56,733 nucleotides of DNA from Leekyejoonella antrihumi (GTDB lineage Bacteria; Actinomycetota; Actinomycetes; Actinomycetales; Dermatophilaceae). The DNA lies in the NCBI RefSeq assembly GCF_007845645.1, contig NZ_VCQV01000026.1, positions 18,869 to 75,601 of the forward strand. Reading direction: 5' to 3'. Positions 17,571 to 27,809 of the stretch are shown here, piece after piece (position 1 is the first letter of the stretch; each line of letters begins with the position of its first letter). The notes beneath the pieces are model-generated. The model saw only the letters and a program-made list of their open reading frames with translations. It had not been told where the DNA came from and did not search any database. The position numbers and the translations under genes are program-made.

Positions 17571-18456
17571 CTCGGCGCCCCCTTTCCGATCGGCCTTCGC
17601 CACTGTGCTGTGGCGCCACCAATGCTCCGGTTTCCGGGTCCACCCGGGCATACCCCTCGCGTCCGGACAGGCGTGCCGCAACACGGTTCGACAGGGTGAA
17701 CCAGCCGTCGTGGACCATCACCTGGGTCCGGTGCCGGCGCAGCGCGGCGGCCTGCATCGCACCTGCCTGCGCGTCTTGAACACTATCGGTGACCAGTTCG
17801 TCCGCCACGACCGACGGCGGGTACGCGTCGCTCTGGGCCGGGACCAGCACGCCCGGCTCCCGGACGTGCTGGGCCAGCCAGGCACGGTCCTCGCGCGCCC
17901 ACGAGTCGGGGGTGACGGCGGCATACATCCGGGGCGCCGAGGAGCAGGTGCGAACGGCCTCACGGGTCGCCCGGTGCGTCTGGATGTGGTCGGGATGGCC
18001 ATAACCGCCGTGCTCGTCGTAGGTGACGACGACCTCGATGGCCAGCCGGTCGAGGTGCGCGGCGATCAGCGCGCCGGTCTCCGACAGCGGAGCCCGAGCG
18101 AACGCTCGCGGGTGTGCCGCCGACGGCGTGCCGGCCATCCCCGAGTCGCGGTAGGACCGCTCCGGACCGCCCTGCTCCCCCAGCACCACCGAGGAGGTGA
18201 CGCCGAGCTCGGCCACGGCAGCGCGCAGCTCGGCGCGCCGCACGTCTGCCAGCGGATCCGGCGCCTCGGGGTCCCGTGGCCGACCGGCCGGCAGCTCGAG
18301 GTGCGCCAGGTCCGAGGGGATGACCTCGCCCTCCTCCCCGAGAGTGCAGGTCAGCACGTGAACCTCGTCGCCGAGCCGGGCATGATGCGCGATCGCCAGT
18401 CCGGTCCACAATGACTCGTCGTCGGGGTGCGCGTGCACGAATAGCAGTCGAGTCAT
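17563..18456 (-). CDS. mshB: N-acetyl-1-D-myo-inositol-2-amino-2-deoxy-alpha-D-glucopyranoside deacetylase (mycothiol synthesis)
   Basis: A 297-aa LmbE/PIG-L-fold Zn deacetylase starting MTRLLFVHAHPDDESLWTGL. The AHPDDE motif (residues 9-14) supplies a Zn ligand and the catalytic Asp. The second Zn-ligand motif is YGHPDHIQTHRAT. This is the second step of mycothiol formation, which marks the organism as an actinobacterium. The related Mca has a similar fold, but the compact length and sequence favour MshB. It is the first of a tightly overlapping four-gene leftward run. Confidence 0.88.
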   Translation of the reverse strand: MTRLLFVHAHPDDESLWTGLAIAHHARLGDEVHVLTCTLGEEGEVIPSDLAHLELPAGRPRDPEAPDPLADVRRAELRAAVAELGVTSSVVLGEQGGPERSYRDSGMAGTPSAAHPRAFARAPLSETGALIAAHLDRLAIEVVVTYDEHGGYGHPDHIQTHRATREAVRTCSSAPRMYAAVTPDSWAREDRAWLAQHVREPGVLVPAQSDAYPPSVVADELVTDSVQDAQAGAMQAAALRRHRTQVMVHDGWFTLSNRVAARLSGREGYARVDPETGALVAPQHSGEGRSERGRRDE

Positions 18457-18507
18457 GGCGTCTACATTCGCATCTTGACACTGTCGGTCCACCACTGGCC
18501 GGAGTCC

Positions 18508-18592
18508 GCGCGAAGTACCGATGGGGGTACCGCCCGCTGGCACACTGGCTTCAGCCAGCGGGGGAGGCACGAGCGAGGACTTCGCGGGGTTG
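18508..18592. repeat. composite palindromic repeat (two nested families)
   Basis: The outer arms GCGAAGTACCGA and GAGCGAGGACTTCGC match the repeat at the left end of the window. The loop is interrupted by a second palindrome: TGGGGGTACC, then CCCGCTGGC paired with GCCAGCGGG. The second family reappears inside the siderophore-interacting-protein gene near 35.54 kb. The element lies between the typA stop (18596) and mshB start, so it may end typA transcription. Confidence 0.85.
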
Positions 18593-18595
18593 GGT

Positions 18596-20497
<1,902 letters not shown>

Positions 20498-20550
20498 AAG
20501 GCATAGTGTCTCAGGGTTTCGGCGCCGCCCTGACCACGGGCCCGCCCCCC

Positions 20551-21669
20551 TCATGCCCGGTGACCAAGGTCACATCCGGACAGAGTGCTCTGGCTCGCTC
20601 CTCGCAGGAGCAGCGCGGAGTCGCCGAACTCGTGCCAGAGATAGCCCTGCGCCACCGCCGCGTCGTAGGCCGCCTGGGTCAGCTCGGAGCCCGCGACGGA
20701 CTCGACGAGCAGCAGGTGAGACGCCTGCGGATCGTGCCATCCGGTGATCAGTCCGTCGACGACCCGTGCCGGATCCTGCGGTGAGACCACCCGGTCGGTC
20801 CAGCCCCGCGCCTCGTGCACGCTCCCGTCAGCACCGACCGCGGACTCGAGCGCCCGGGTGACCGTCGTACCCACCGCGATCACTCGGCCACCCGCAGCGC
20901 GCGTCGCGTTCAGGAGTGCCGCGCTCCAGGACGGCACCTCGAACCATTCGGTCTGCGGCGCCTCACCGGCCTCCTGGGACGAGACCCCGGTGTGCAACGT
21001 GACGGGAGCGATCGAGACCCCGGCGGCCACCAGCCGGGTGATCACCGCCTGCGAGAACGGACGCCCGGCGGAGGGCATCTCCGCACTGCCCGGCACGGTC
21101 GCGAACACGCTCTGGTAGGCCGACAGCGGGTAGCGCCGGTCCAGGTAGCCGTAGGCGATCGGTCGTCCTCCCTCGTCCAGCGCGCGCCTCAGGTTGCCGT
21201 CGACCGTGGCTCGCCAGAGGCGGTTGCCGTGCCCGGTCGGCGTCGAGCCCTCTCCCGGGTACGGCGCGAGCAGGGTCAGCGTCAGATCGCCGATCTCCAG
21301 GTGGACGTCCGGCTCGGCACCGAGGATCGCCGCCGACGCATCCGGCCAGGTGCGCAGCTCGACCACCCAGCCGCCGTCATCGAGCTGACCGGCCACATGC
21401 AGCACGATCTTCGTGCCAGCCCGTCCCCCCGCATCCATTCGTGCGTCGATCTCGCCCGCCACCGTGGCCGAGTTGTTCACGACGACCAGGTCGCCGGGCA
21501 CCAACTGGTCGGGCAGATCACGGAATCGTGCGTGCGTGATGCCGGCTGGTGTCGCCACCAGGAGGCGCACCTCGTCTCTGGCAAGGCCACGCTGCTCGGC
21601 GGGAGCGGGTGCGATGCTGAGATCCGGTTGCGGAAAGTGCGTTGTCGGTGTGCTGCTCAAGGTCTTCAT
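20551..21669 (-). CDS. QueA-like S-adenosylmethionine:tRNA ribosyltransferase-isomerase
   Basis: A 372-aa QueA-fold protein. VPGDLVVVNNSATVAGEIDA matches the early GDLLVFNNTRV motif, AYGYLDRRYPLSAYQSVFA replaces the usual PPYI region, and GRPFSQAVITRLVAAGVSIA and VTLHTGVSSQEAGEAP match the catalytic half. In queuosine synthesis QueA transfers the ribosyl part of SAM to preQ1-tRNA. No other queuosine gene is in the window. The divergent motifs define an actinobacterial subgroup whose role I would not assume. It overlaps the SDR gene (ATGA). Confidence 0.8.
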   Translation of the reverse strand: MKTLSSTPTTHFPQPDLSIAPAPAEQRGLARDEVRLLVATPAGITHARFRDLPDQLVPGDLVVVNNSATVAGEIDARMDAGGRAGTKIVLHVAGQLDDGGWVVELRTWPDASAAILGAEPDVHLEIGDLTLTLLAPYPGEGSTPTGHGNRLWRATVDGNLRRALDEGGRPIAYGYLDRRYPLSAYQSVFATVPGSAEMPSAGRPFSQAVITRLVAAGVSIAPVTLHTGVSSQEAGEAPQTEWFEVPSWSAALLNATRAAGGRVIAVGTTVTRALESAVGADGSVHEARGWTDRVVSPQDPARVVDGLITGWHDPQASHLLLVESVAGSELTQAAYDAAVAQGYLWHEFGDSALLLRGASQSTLSGCDLGHRA

Positions 21670-22394
21670 TTCGGGGTGGCTCCTGCCGAGACGGCGGCGT
21701 CGGGGGTGGCGAAGTCGTGTGCGCGGTACCGGCCCGAGGCAGGTCGCTGCTCCAGCAGCGCCATCAGGTGCGGCACCACCGTGGCCGGCAGTGGACGGTC
21801 GCTGATGTCCTCACCCGGGAACGCGTCCTGGTGCATCTGGGTGCGCATATCGCCGGGGTCGACGGCGTATGCCGTGATCTCGGGGTTCTCCGCACCGAAC
21901 GTCAAGGTGACGTGGTCGAGTCCTGCCTTGGACGCTCCATACAGGCCCCACCCCTCGTAGTGCTCGATCGCCGCGTCGGAGGAGATCGACAGCAGGATGC
22001 CGCGCGACTCGATCAGCTGCGGCAAGAGCGCACCGGTCAGCACCAGCGGGGCGCCGAGGTTGGCGCGCCACACTTTCCTCAGGTCGTCAATGCCGACGTC
22101 GCGCAGCGGGGGAAGCGGGGATCGACCAAGGGTGCTGGCGTTGTGGACCAGCAGGTCCAGCCTGCCCAGGTCGTGCACGACGGCCGCGAGGGCCAGCCGA
22201 TGCTCGGAATCTGTGACGTCGCCCGGGACCGGTACGACATTGTCCCGCTCCGCCGCCGCGGTCAGGCGAGTCCGGTCTCTCCCGTCGGTGACGACGGTCC
22301 AGCCTTCGGTGGCCAACGTGCGCACCAGCTCGAGTCCCAGACCGGCCGATCCTCCCGTCACCAGTGCAACCTGTCGTTCGGTCTTGACCTGCAT
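21666..22394 (-). CDS. short-chain dehydrogenase/reductase
   Basis: A 242-aa classical SDR. TGGSAGLGLELV is the Rossmann Gly motif, VHNASTLG replaces NNAG, SSDAAIEHYEGWGLYGASKAG holds the Ser-Tyr-x3-Lys catalytic set, and VDPGDMRTQMHQDAF is the PG motif. The substrate is unknown. Its stop overlaps the start of the queA-like gene, and it is divergent from soxR with a MerR-type operator in between. It is therefore likely the first gene of a SoxR-linked operon. Confidence 0.88.
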   Translation of the reverse strand: MQVKTERQVALVTGGSAGLGLELVRTLATEGWTVVTDGRDRTRLTAAAERDNVVPVPGDVTDSEHRLALAAVVHDLGRLDLLVHNASTLGRSPLPPLRDVGIDDLRKVWRANLGAPLVLTGALLPQLIESRGILLSISSDAAIEHYEGWGLYGASKAGLDHVTLTFGAENPEITAYAVDPGDMRTQMHQDAFPGEDISDRPLPATVVPHLMALLEQRPASGRYRAHDFATPDAAVSAGATPK

Positions 22395-22431
22395 GTCGTA
22401 ACTCCTTGATCGGATTGCCTTCTTCCTGCAT

Positions 22432-22462
22432 CCTTGAAGTTAAAGTCAACTTCATGTCAAGG
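22432..22462. promoter_or_regulatory. SoxR/MerR-type operator
   Basis: The core GAAGTT-AAAGTC-AACTTC (22436-22453) is an 18-bp perfect dyad, close to the SoxR box pattern. It lies inside a wider CCTTGA...TCAAGG dyad. It is 8 bp before the soxR ATG and 38 bp from the divergent SDR start, so it can control both. Confidence 0.75.
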
Positions 22463-22469
22463 GGTAAAC

Positions 22470-22940
22470 ATGGACAAACATGATCTGCTTGCGGTCGGAG
22501 AGGTCGCGCAGCGCAGCGGCTTCGCCGCCTCGGCGATCCGCTACTACGAGTCGGAGGGCCTGATCCACGCGACGCGCAACAGTGGCGGACAACGGAGGTT
22601 CGAGCGGGCCGTCCTGCGTCGCCTGGCCTTCATCCGGGCCGCGAGCAACGTGGGGCTCACACTCGACGAGATTCGCAGCGAGATGGACGCCCTGCCCGAC
22701 CAGCGCACGCCGACCAAGGCCGACTGGCAGCGACTGTCGAGGCACTGGCGAGGCCGGCTCGATGAGCAGATCGCGGCGCTGACCAAGCTGCGCGAGGGCC
22801 TGGACTCCTGCATCGGCTGTGGCTGCCTCTCGCTGCAGCGATGCCAGGTGTCCAACCCGTCCGACATCATGTCGACGACGGCCGCCGCGCCGGGGGCAAC
22901 CTACCTGCCCCGCGCCCTCCGCCGGCCCCACCAACGCTGA
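22470..22940 (+). CDS. soxR: redox-sensitive transcriptional regulator SoxR
   Basis: 156 aa from MDKHDLLAVGEVAQRSG, with an AAGGGG Shine-Dalgarno. The MerR-type HTH covers residues 6-75 (SAIRYYESEGLI). The [2Fe-2S] site is C-x2-C-x-C-x5-C, with Cys114, Cys117, Cys119 and Cys125, diagnostic of SoxR. In actinobacteria SoxR responds to redox-active metabolites and typically controls oxidoreductases, consistent with the divergent SDR gene behind the shared operator. Confidence 0.95.
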   Translation: MDKHDLLAVGEVAQRSGFAASAIRYYESEGLIHATRNSGGQRRFERAVLRRLAFIRAASNVGLTLDEIRSEMDALPDQRTPTKADWQRLSRHWRGRLDEQIAALTKLREGLDSCIGCGCLSLQRCQVSNPSDIMSTTAAAPGATYLPRALRRPHQR

Positions 22941-22987
22941 CGACGATCGCCGCCCGGCGTGCTGGATGCCCGTCGTCCCGCTCGGTC

Positions 22988-23433
22988 ATCGAGGTGCAGG
23001 CCGACTACGTGCTGCGCGGGGCGAATACGAAGTGGCTGGCCGCGGCCAGCGATGACTTTGGCCGGTTCGTCGACGTTCGTCGCGGAGTAAGCAGCGGTGG
23101 GCGGTGCCCAGCACTCTGTTCTGGTACGTCGCGGGCGAGTACTACCTGGGCACGCTCGTCATCCGGCACGAGCTCAACGGCGACCTGGCCGACGAAGAGG
23201 GCGGACACATCGGCTACCACGTCGTGGCCCCCTGGCGTCGACAGGGACATGCCACCCGGATGCTCAGCGCTGGGTTGGACCGCTGCCGAACGCTCGGACT
23301 GCAACGCGTCCTGCTCTGTTGCGATCCGGACAATGAAGCATCCCGCCGGGTGATCCTCCGCAACGGCGGCGAGCCCGATGCCCCACGGCACGGCGAGGAC
23401 CGATTCTGGATTGACCTCGTTCGCCAGGTGTAG
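22988..23433 (+). pseudogene. GNAT acetyltransferase, frameshifted and shortened
   Basis: The second half (from a GTG at 23104) is a recognisable GNAT: GGHIGYHVVAPWRRQGHATRML carries the acetyl-CoA loop and VLLCCDPDNEASRRVILRNG the N-x-x-S motif. Upstream, a different frame gives a plausible N-terminal piece (EVQADYVLRGANTKWLAA). The two do not connect without a frameshift near 23080 and about 40 residues appear missing. It could still be expressed as a short 109-aa protein. Confidence 0.55.
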
Positions 23434-23457
23434 TCGAGTGCTGCCCAGACGCACGCA

Positions 23458-24045
23458 TCAGTCCGGGCGGCGCCGACTTGGAAGATAAACGGGAGGAACA
23501 TCCGGGTCGAGCGCTTGTAGGCCCGGGTAGGCCTCCGGGAACTGCTCGGCCAGGTAGCGCTCCTCGACGATCGCGCTATAGATGAAGTAGCTCGCGGGCA
23601 GCGCCACGATGATGAGCCACAGCCAGTTCAGTGCCACGGCGGTGCCGACGCCGGCGACGATGATCCCTGAGTAGATCGGGTTGCGGACCAGGCGATACGG
23701 GCCACTGGTGACCAGCTCCGGCTCCGTCTTCTGCGTCATCGGCGTGCCCCAGTTGCGCCCGATGTGCACCCTCGCCCAGACGGCGAAACCCAGCCCATGG
23801 GCGAGGAGCACCAGCCCAGCGACTGCTTCCCACGGGCCCGTCCGGAGGCTCTCGTGCCGGAAGGCACCCGGCTGGACGACGCCCAGCCGGACCAGCGCGA
23901 TCACCACGACTACGAGCACCATCCTTACGCGAACCGCGCGGGACCACCGCACCCGGCCACCCGCTTCATCGAGGAGGCGGCAACGAGCCCAATACCGCCA
24001 GAATGCCGTCCACCCGACCACGACGACGAGCCCGACAACTCTCAC
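23458..24045 (-). CDS. isoprenylcysteine carboxyl methyltransferase (ICMT)-family membrane protein
   Basis: A 195-aa protein with four to five membrane segments. The conserved cytosolic signature SGPYRLVRNPIYSGIIV is near residues 114-130, and the C-terminal EERYLAEQFPEAYPGLQAL matches the family's SAM-binding end. Bacterial members methylate unknown substrates; they are not prenyl-protein methyltransferases. Its stop lies 24 bp from the end of the GNAT remnant. Confidence 0.85.
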   Translation of the reverse strand: MRVVGLVVVVGWTAFWRYWARCRLLDEAGGRVRWSRAVRVRMVLVVVVIALVRLGVVQPGAFRHESLRTGPWEAVAGLVLLAHGLGFAVWARVHIGRNWGTPMTQKTEPELVTSGPYRLVRNPIYSGIIVAGVGTAVALNWLWLIIVALPASYFIYSAIVEERYLAEQFPEAYPGLQALDPDVPPVYLPSRRRPD

Positions 24046-24109
24046 GCTTCCAGTGTCGCGCCCAACCCGAAGGCTTGCGAGAGTGCTTGGACGACGGCTC
24101 TACGAGTCG

Positions 24110-25240
24110 TTACTTGCACGCCTTGCTCGCGAGCTCGGCCTTCAGGTGCGACCAGGTGATCGGCCCGACGGAGCCGTCCACTGCGATGTGGGCCTCCCGC
24201 TGGAACGTCTTGACGGCGCTCAGCGTGGCGGGCCCGAAGTCGTGGTCGACCGCAAGGTGGGCACCGAGTTCATTCAGCGCCTTCTGCAGGTATTCCACGT
24301 CGCTGCCGGTCATGCCCTCGTGAAGCACCCGGAGGTGCGTCGGGGCGCCCAGCGGCAGGAGACAGGTGCCTCGGGCCAGCACCTTCAGGCGGCTTGTCGT
24401 GCCGTTGAACCAGTTCTCGTCGATGGGTGTTGAGGCATGCTGCCAGAATGTGTAGGCGGGCCATTGTCCAGGCAGGACGCCCGGGGTGCTGGCGTATCGG
24501 GCCACCCACAGCGGGTTGGTCCTGTTGAACCGGGTGGTGTTGCCGGTGCACTGACTCCACCAGTCGTACGTCGTGTAGATCACCGCGTCGCGACCGGTAA
24601 GCGAGTTGTACCGACTGGTGAACGAGGCGATCCAGTTGCTCATCTGGCTCGTTGTCAGGCCGTAGCACGTCGACCCGTAGGGGTTGTACTCGATGTCCAG
24701 CACGCCGGGCAGCGTCCGACCGTCAGGAGACCAGCCACCGCCGTGGCTGACGAAGTAGTCGGCCTGGACGGCGCCCGAGGACACGCTGGGGTTGGCAAAG
24801 TGGTATGCGCCGCGGATAAGTCCCGCGTTGTAGGCGCCGTTGTACTGCTGAGCGAACGTGGAGCTCGTGTAGTAGTTGCCCTCGGTCGCCTTGACGTAGG
24901 CAAAGGTTGATCCGCTGCGCGCCATCGATGCCCAGTCGACTTCTCCATTCCAGGCGGAGACGTCGATGCCCTGCGGCCCGGAGGTCGGAGTGAGGTTGGG
25001 AGTCAGCATGGCGCCGGTGGTGGCACGGCCCGCTGCGGCCGGCCCCCCATGAGCCTTGGCGGACCAGCCCATGTATGCCTGGCCGGCCTGGGTGATGCCG
25101 GCGGCCCTGGCCGGGGCGACCGCGCGAAGGTCCGAGCGCCCCGATGGCGACGCAGCTGCCGAGGCGGTGGCAGTGACCGCGAACGAACCGGCAAGGGCCA
25201 GGGCCAGGGCTGCTCCAATGGGGCGAACACACCGATACAT
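24110..25240 (-). CDS. secreted GH25 muramidase with C-terminal peptidoglycan-binding domain
   Basis: 376 aa. The signal peptide covers about residues 1-29, ending in ATASAAA. The GH25 domain is about 88-285: GIDVSAWNG (Asp93), PGVLDIEYN (Asp182 and Glu184, the catalytic acids), IYTTYDWW and FWQHAS. The C-terminal 295-376 is a PG_binding_1 repeat (GMTGSDVEYLQKALNELG, AVDGSVGPITW). It would hydrolyse the beta-1,4 bond between MurNAc and GlcNAc, in wall turnover or competition. No holin is nearby, so a phage origin is unlikely. Confidence 0.94.
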   Translation of the reverse strand: MYRCVRPIGAALALALAGSFAVTATASAAASPSGRSDLRAVAPARAAGITQAGQAYMGWSAKAHGGPAAAGRATTGAMLTPNLTPTSGPQGIDVSAWNGEVDWASMARSGSTFAYVKATEGNYYTSSTFAQQYNGAYNAGLIRGAYHFANPSVSSGAVQADYFVSHGGGWSPDGRTLPGVLDIEYNPYGSTCYGLTTSQMSNWIASFTSRYNSLTGRDAVIYTTYDWWSQCTGNTTRFNRTNPLWVARYASTPGVLPGQWPAYTFWQHASTPIDENWFNGTTSRLKVLARGTCLLPLGAPTHLRVLHEGMTGSDVEYLQKALNELGAHLAVDHDFGPATLSAVKTFQREAHIAVDGSVGPITWSHLKAELASKACK

Positions 25241-25440
25241 GAGTCTCCTTCAAAATCATCTCAACGGGTCCGAGGTGGCGACCGACCGGTCAGCGAAGTT
25301 GCACCCACCCGGGCGGGCCGCGCCAGGCAGTCCGCATACCCCGGGCATCCTCCCATGACTCGTGTGACGTATGGGGTTTTAGTGACCGGTGATTTTGTGC
25401 GGAAGGTTGTGTCACCCGGCAACCTCATAGACTGCGCGCA

Positions 25441-26040
25441 GTGGAACTGACACGAGAAACCAGACGGCTTGCGCGATCCGCCGCACTGGGTGGTGCGGCG
25501 GTCGCTCTGGCGCTTGCGGCGCACGTCGGGGCCGGCGCGGCATCGCCCGGGCCCGGAGTTGTCGCGATGGCGGTGCTGCTGGCAACGGTCACGACCACGT
25601 TGTGCGCCGGCCGCAGATTGAGCCGCCTCAAGACTCTTGCGCTGCTCGGCGGAATGCAGGTCATCCTCCACACGACATTCACCTGTCTGGCCGACCGGGC
25701 ACCCATCGACACCCAGATCCACGGCCACGGTCCGTCCAGTCACCGCACGCGCGCGCTCGACACCCTGCCCGCCGGAGCAGGGATGCCGCCGATGGACATG
25801 AGCGCGGGGATGATCTTGGCGCACGCCGGCGCGACCACGGCCCTCGCGCTGCTGCTGGCGTATGGCGAGACCCTGCTCTGGTCACTGGCCGCCTACTTCG
25901 GCCGCCGACTGCCGGACCGCCCGGTCGGGGCGGTTCTCCCGTCTCGGACCGCGCCCGTCGCACCTCTGCTCTCGCCGACTCATGAGGGGATCGATCCCGT
26001 CCCGAGCCGCCGTGGGCCACCGCAGGCGATCTTCGCCTGA
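25441..26040 (+). CDS. Met/His-containing membrane protein of a copper cluster
   Basis: 199 aa from a GTG. It has three to four hydrophobic helices (about residues 12-52, 63-78 and 125-155). The extracytoplasmic loop contains HGHGPSSH and GMPPMDMSAGM, possible Cu ligands. I do not recognise a named family with certainty. Immediate upstream position to YcnI (DUF1775) and CopC suggests a copper-handling role, which is inference from context and composition. Confidence 0.7.
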   Translation: MELTRETRRLARSAALGGAAVALALAAHVGAGAASPGPGVVAMAVLLATVTTTLCAGRRLSRLKTLALLGGMQVILHTTFTCLADRAPIDTQIHGHGPSSHRTRALDTLPAGAGMPPMDMSAGMILAHAGATTALALLLAYGETLLWSLAAYFGRRLPDRPVGAVLPSRTAPVAPLLSPTHEGIDPVPSRRGPPQAIFA

Positions 26041-26113
26041 CCTTCGTCCACTGTGCCGCGCGGCGCCACGACAAACTGGCCCGCCGACGGCTGCTCAACC
26101 GACAGGAATCACC

Positions 26114-26794
26114 ATGCGATCCATCCTGCCCATCCGCGCCGCAGCGACCATCGGGCTCTGCGGGGCTCTGCTGCTCGGCGGCGCCGCCGCCGCATCCGCC
26201 CATGTGCGCGTCACACCCAGCACCACCGAGGCCGGTTCGTTCTCGGTGCTCACCTTCCGCGTCCCCAACGAGGAGGCCACGGCCTCGACGACCCAGCTCA
26301 CGGTCACGCTCCCCCAGCAGGACCCCTTCCTCAGCGTCAGCGTGCAGCCCGTGCCGGGCTGGAAGGCCACCTTGCACACCGCCACACTGCCGCACCCCGT
26401 CGCCCACGACGGAGCGACCGTCACCGAGGCCGTCCGCACGGTGACCTGGACAGCCGAGTCCGGACAGGGCATCGCCCCTGACCAGTTCGAGACCTTCGCT
26501 CTGTCCGTGGGGCCGTTGCCGGAGGCCGGCAAACAGGTGGCGGTGCCCGCCGCTCAGAAGTACTCGAACGGCGACGTCGTCAAGTGGGACCAGAAGAGCG
26601 TGGGCAAGACAGAGCCGGAGCACCCCGCACCGGCCTTCCACGTGACCGCTGCGGCTGACGCGCACGACCCGCCGTCCACGACCGACACCACGGCTCGCTG
26701 GCTCGGCGGAGGCGGGCTCGCGGTCGGCGTCGTCGGCGTCGGAGTGGGCGCGGCCGGCCTGCGGCGACGCCACGTGAATGATGTGGCGGCATGA
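26114..26794 (+). CDS. YcnI-family (DUF1775) copper-binding protein
   Basis: A 226-aa protein. The signal peptide ends near ASAHVRV, so the mature protein would start with the His used to bind Cu(II) in YcnI. The domain is about 29-165 (LTFRVPNEEATAST, VQPVPGWKAT, GQGIAPDQFETFALSVGPLP). A membrane anchor and an Arg-rich tail (LRRRH) close the protein. It is thought to bind Cu at the cell surface. The stop overlaps the CopC start (ATGA). Confidence 0.92.
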   Translation: MRSILPIRAAATIGLCGALLLGGAAAASAHVRVTPSTTEAGSFSVLTFRVPNEEATASTTQLTVTLPQQDPFLSVSVQPVPGWKATLHTATLPHPVAHDGATVTEAVRTVTWTAESGQGIAPDQFETFALSVGPLPEAGKQVAVPAAQKYSNGDVVKWDQKSVGKTEPEHPAPAFHVTAAADAHDPPSTTDTTARWLGGGGLAVGVVGVGVGAAGLRRRHVNDVAA

Positions 26795-27336
26795 TCCGCC
26801 GGCTCCTTGCCCTGGTGACTGCGCTCTTCGCGACCTGCTTGTGGCTGAGCATCACCCCACAGGCACTCGCGCACGATGTCCTGATCTCCACGTCGCCAGC
26901 GGACGGGTCGAGGGTGGGACACACACCGTCAAAGATCGTGCTCACCTTCGACAATCCCGCCATCGCCACGGGCACCGTGCTCAAGGTGACAGGCCCCTCG
27001 GGCGACGTGACCGAAGGCAAACCGACCCTCTTGAATCACTCCGTCAGCCAGGCCATTCGACCGGGATCGGCGGCGGGAACGTACACCGTCGATTGGCGCA
27101 TCACGTCGGTCGACGGCCATCCAGTCAGTGGAAAGTTCACCTTCACCAGCAGGGCCGCAGGCATCGGGGCGCCGTCCCCTCGCGCGTCCACAGCCTCGGT
27201 CGCGGCGAGCAAAACCGCCAGTGCGACGGCCGGTGGATCCGGCAGCACGAGCCCGTGGGTGTATGTCGGGGTCGTCGCGGTTGTGCTTGCCCTCGCCGGC
27301 GGGCTGCTCGTCGGCCGACGGCGGGTCAGGCGCTGA
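26791..27336 (+). CDS. CopC-domain copper-binding protein
   Basis: A 181-aa protein. The signal peptide ends in ALAHDVL, leaving the N-terminal His typical of CopC Cu(II) sites. The CopC beta-barrel (about 28-122) includes STSPADGSRVGHTPSKIVLT and DWRITSVDGHPVSGKFTF, whose DGHPV motif supplies further ligands. A Ser/Thr/Ala-rich linker, one C-terminal helix and a VGRRRVRR anchor follow. No CopD domain is fused or adjacent. Confidence 0.92.
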   Translation: MIRRLLALVTALFATCLWLSITPQALAHDVLISTSPADGSRVGHTPSKIVLTFDNPAIATGTVLKVTGPSGDVTEGKPTLLNHSVSQAIRPGSAAGTYTVDWRITSVDGHPVSGKFTFTSRAAGIGAPSPRASTASVAASKTASATAGGSGSTSPWVYVGVVAVVLALAGGLLVGRRRVRR

Positions 27337-27348
27337 GGCCACGTGCGG

Positions 27349-27780
27349 TCAGGTCATCCATCTGCTGACCGCCTCGACCACGGGCAGATCGTCGGGCAGC
27401 CAGGGCACGTCGAAGAGCTGCGCCCTGGTCAGCCAGCGCAGCTGGTCATGGTCCTCGAGCGGCTCTGGTGCGTGGCTGCCCGCAACTCGGGTGATCCACA
27501 CGTGCATGACGTAGGTCTCGCCGAGCGGCCACGCGCCGTCGAGCGGTCCCAGGATCTGATCGCCCACCCGGATCTCGACGCCAAGCTCCTCCAGCAGCTC
27601 ACGGTGCAGCGCGGCGTGCAGGCCCTCGCCGGGCTCGACCTTGCCACCAGGCAGCTCCCACCCGCCCGCGTGCGCAGCCGGCGCGGTCCGGCGAGCACCG
27701 AGCAGAACGTGCGGGCGCGACATGTCGTCGACGAGGGCGGCCCCGACGACGACGCGGCGCTCCGGTGCGGTGGCTGGCAT
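27349..27780 (-). CDS. NUDIX hydrolase, MutT/8-oxo-dGTP diphosphatase type
   Basis: 143 aa from MPATAPERRVVVGAAL. The Nudix box is G-x5-E-x7-REL-x2-EL, seen as GGKVEPGEGLHAALHRELLEELG near residues 44-66. The preceding AHAGGWELP is typical of MutT-like enzymes that clean the oxidised nucleotide pool. The substrate could also be another nucleotide. It lies 29 bp after the MMPL transporter gene on the same strand, and converges on copC. Confidence 0.88.
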   Translation of the reverse strand: MPATAPERRVVVGAALVDDMSRPHVLLGARRTAPAAHAGGWELPGGKVEPGEGLHAALHRELLEELGVEIRVGDQILGPLDGAWPLGETYVMHVWITRVAGSHAPEPLEDHDQLRWLTRAQLFDVPWLPDDLPVVEAVSRWMT

Positions 27781-27809
27781 ACCACCAGTCTGCCGCACCG
27801 GAGCCGCGG

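Noticed and set aside
24110-25240. Prophage endolysin
   Set aside because: It has a signal peptide, no holin neighbour and no phage genes nearby; a host secreted muramidase fits better.
25241-25440. ydaO/c-di-AMP riboswitch before the GH25 lysozyme
   Set aside because: Such riboswitches often precede actinobacterial wall hydrolases, but I could not find the conserved cores in this leader.
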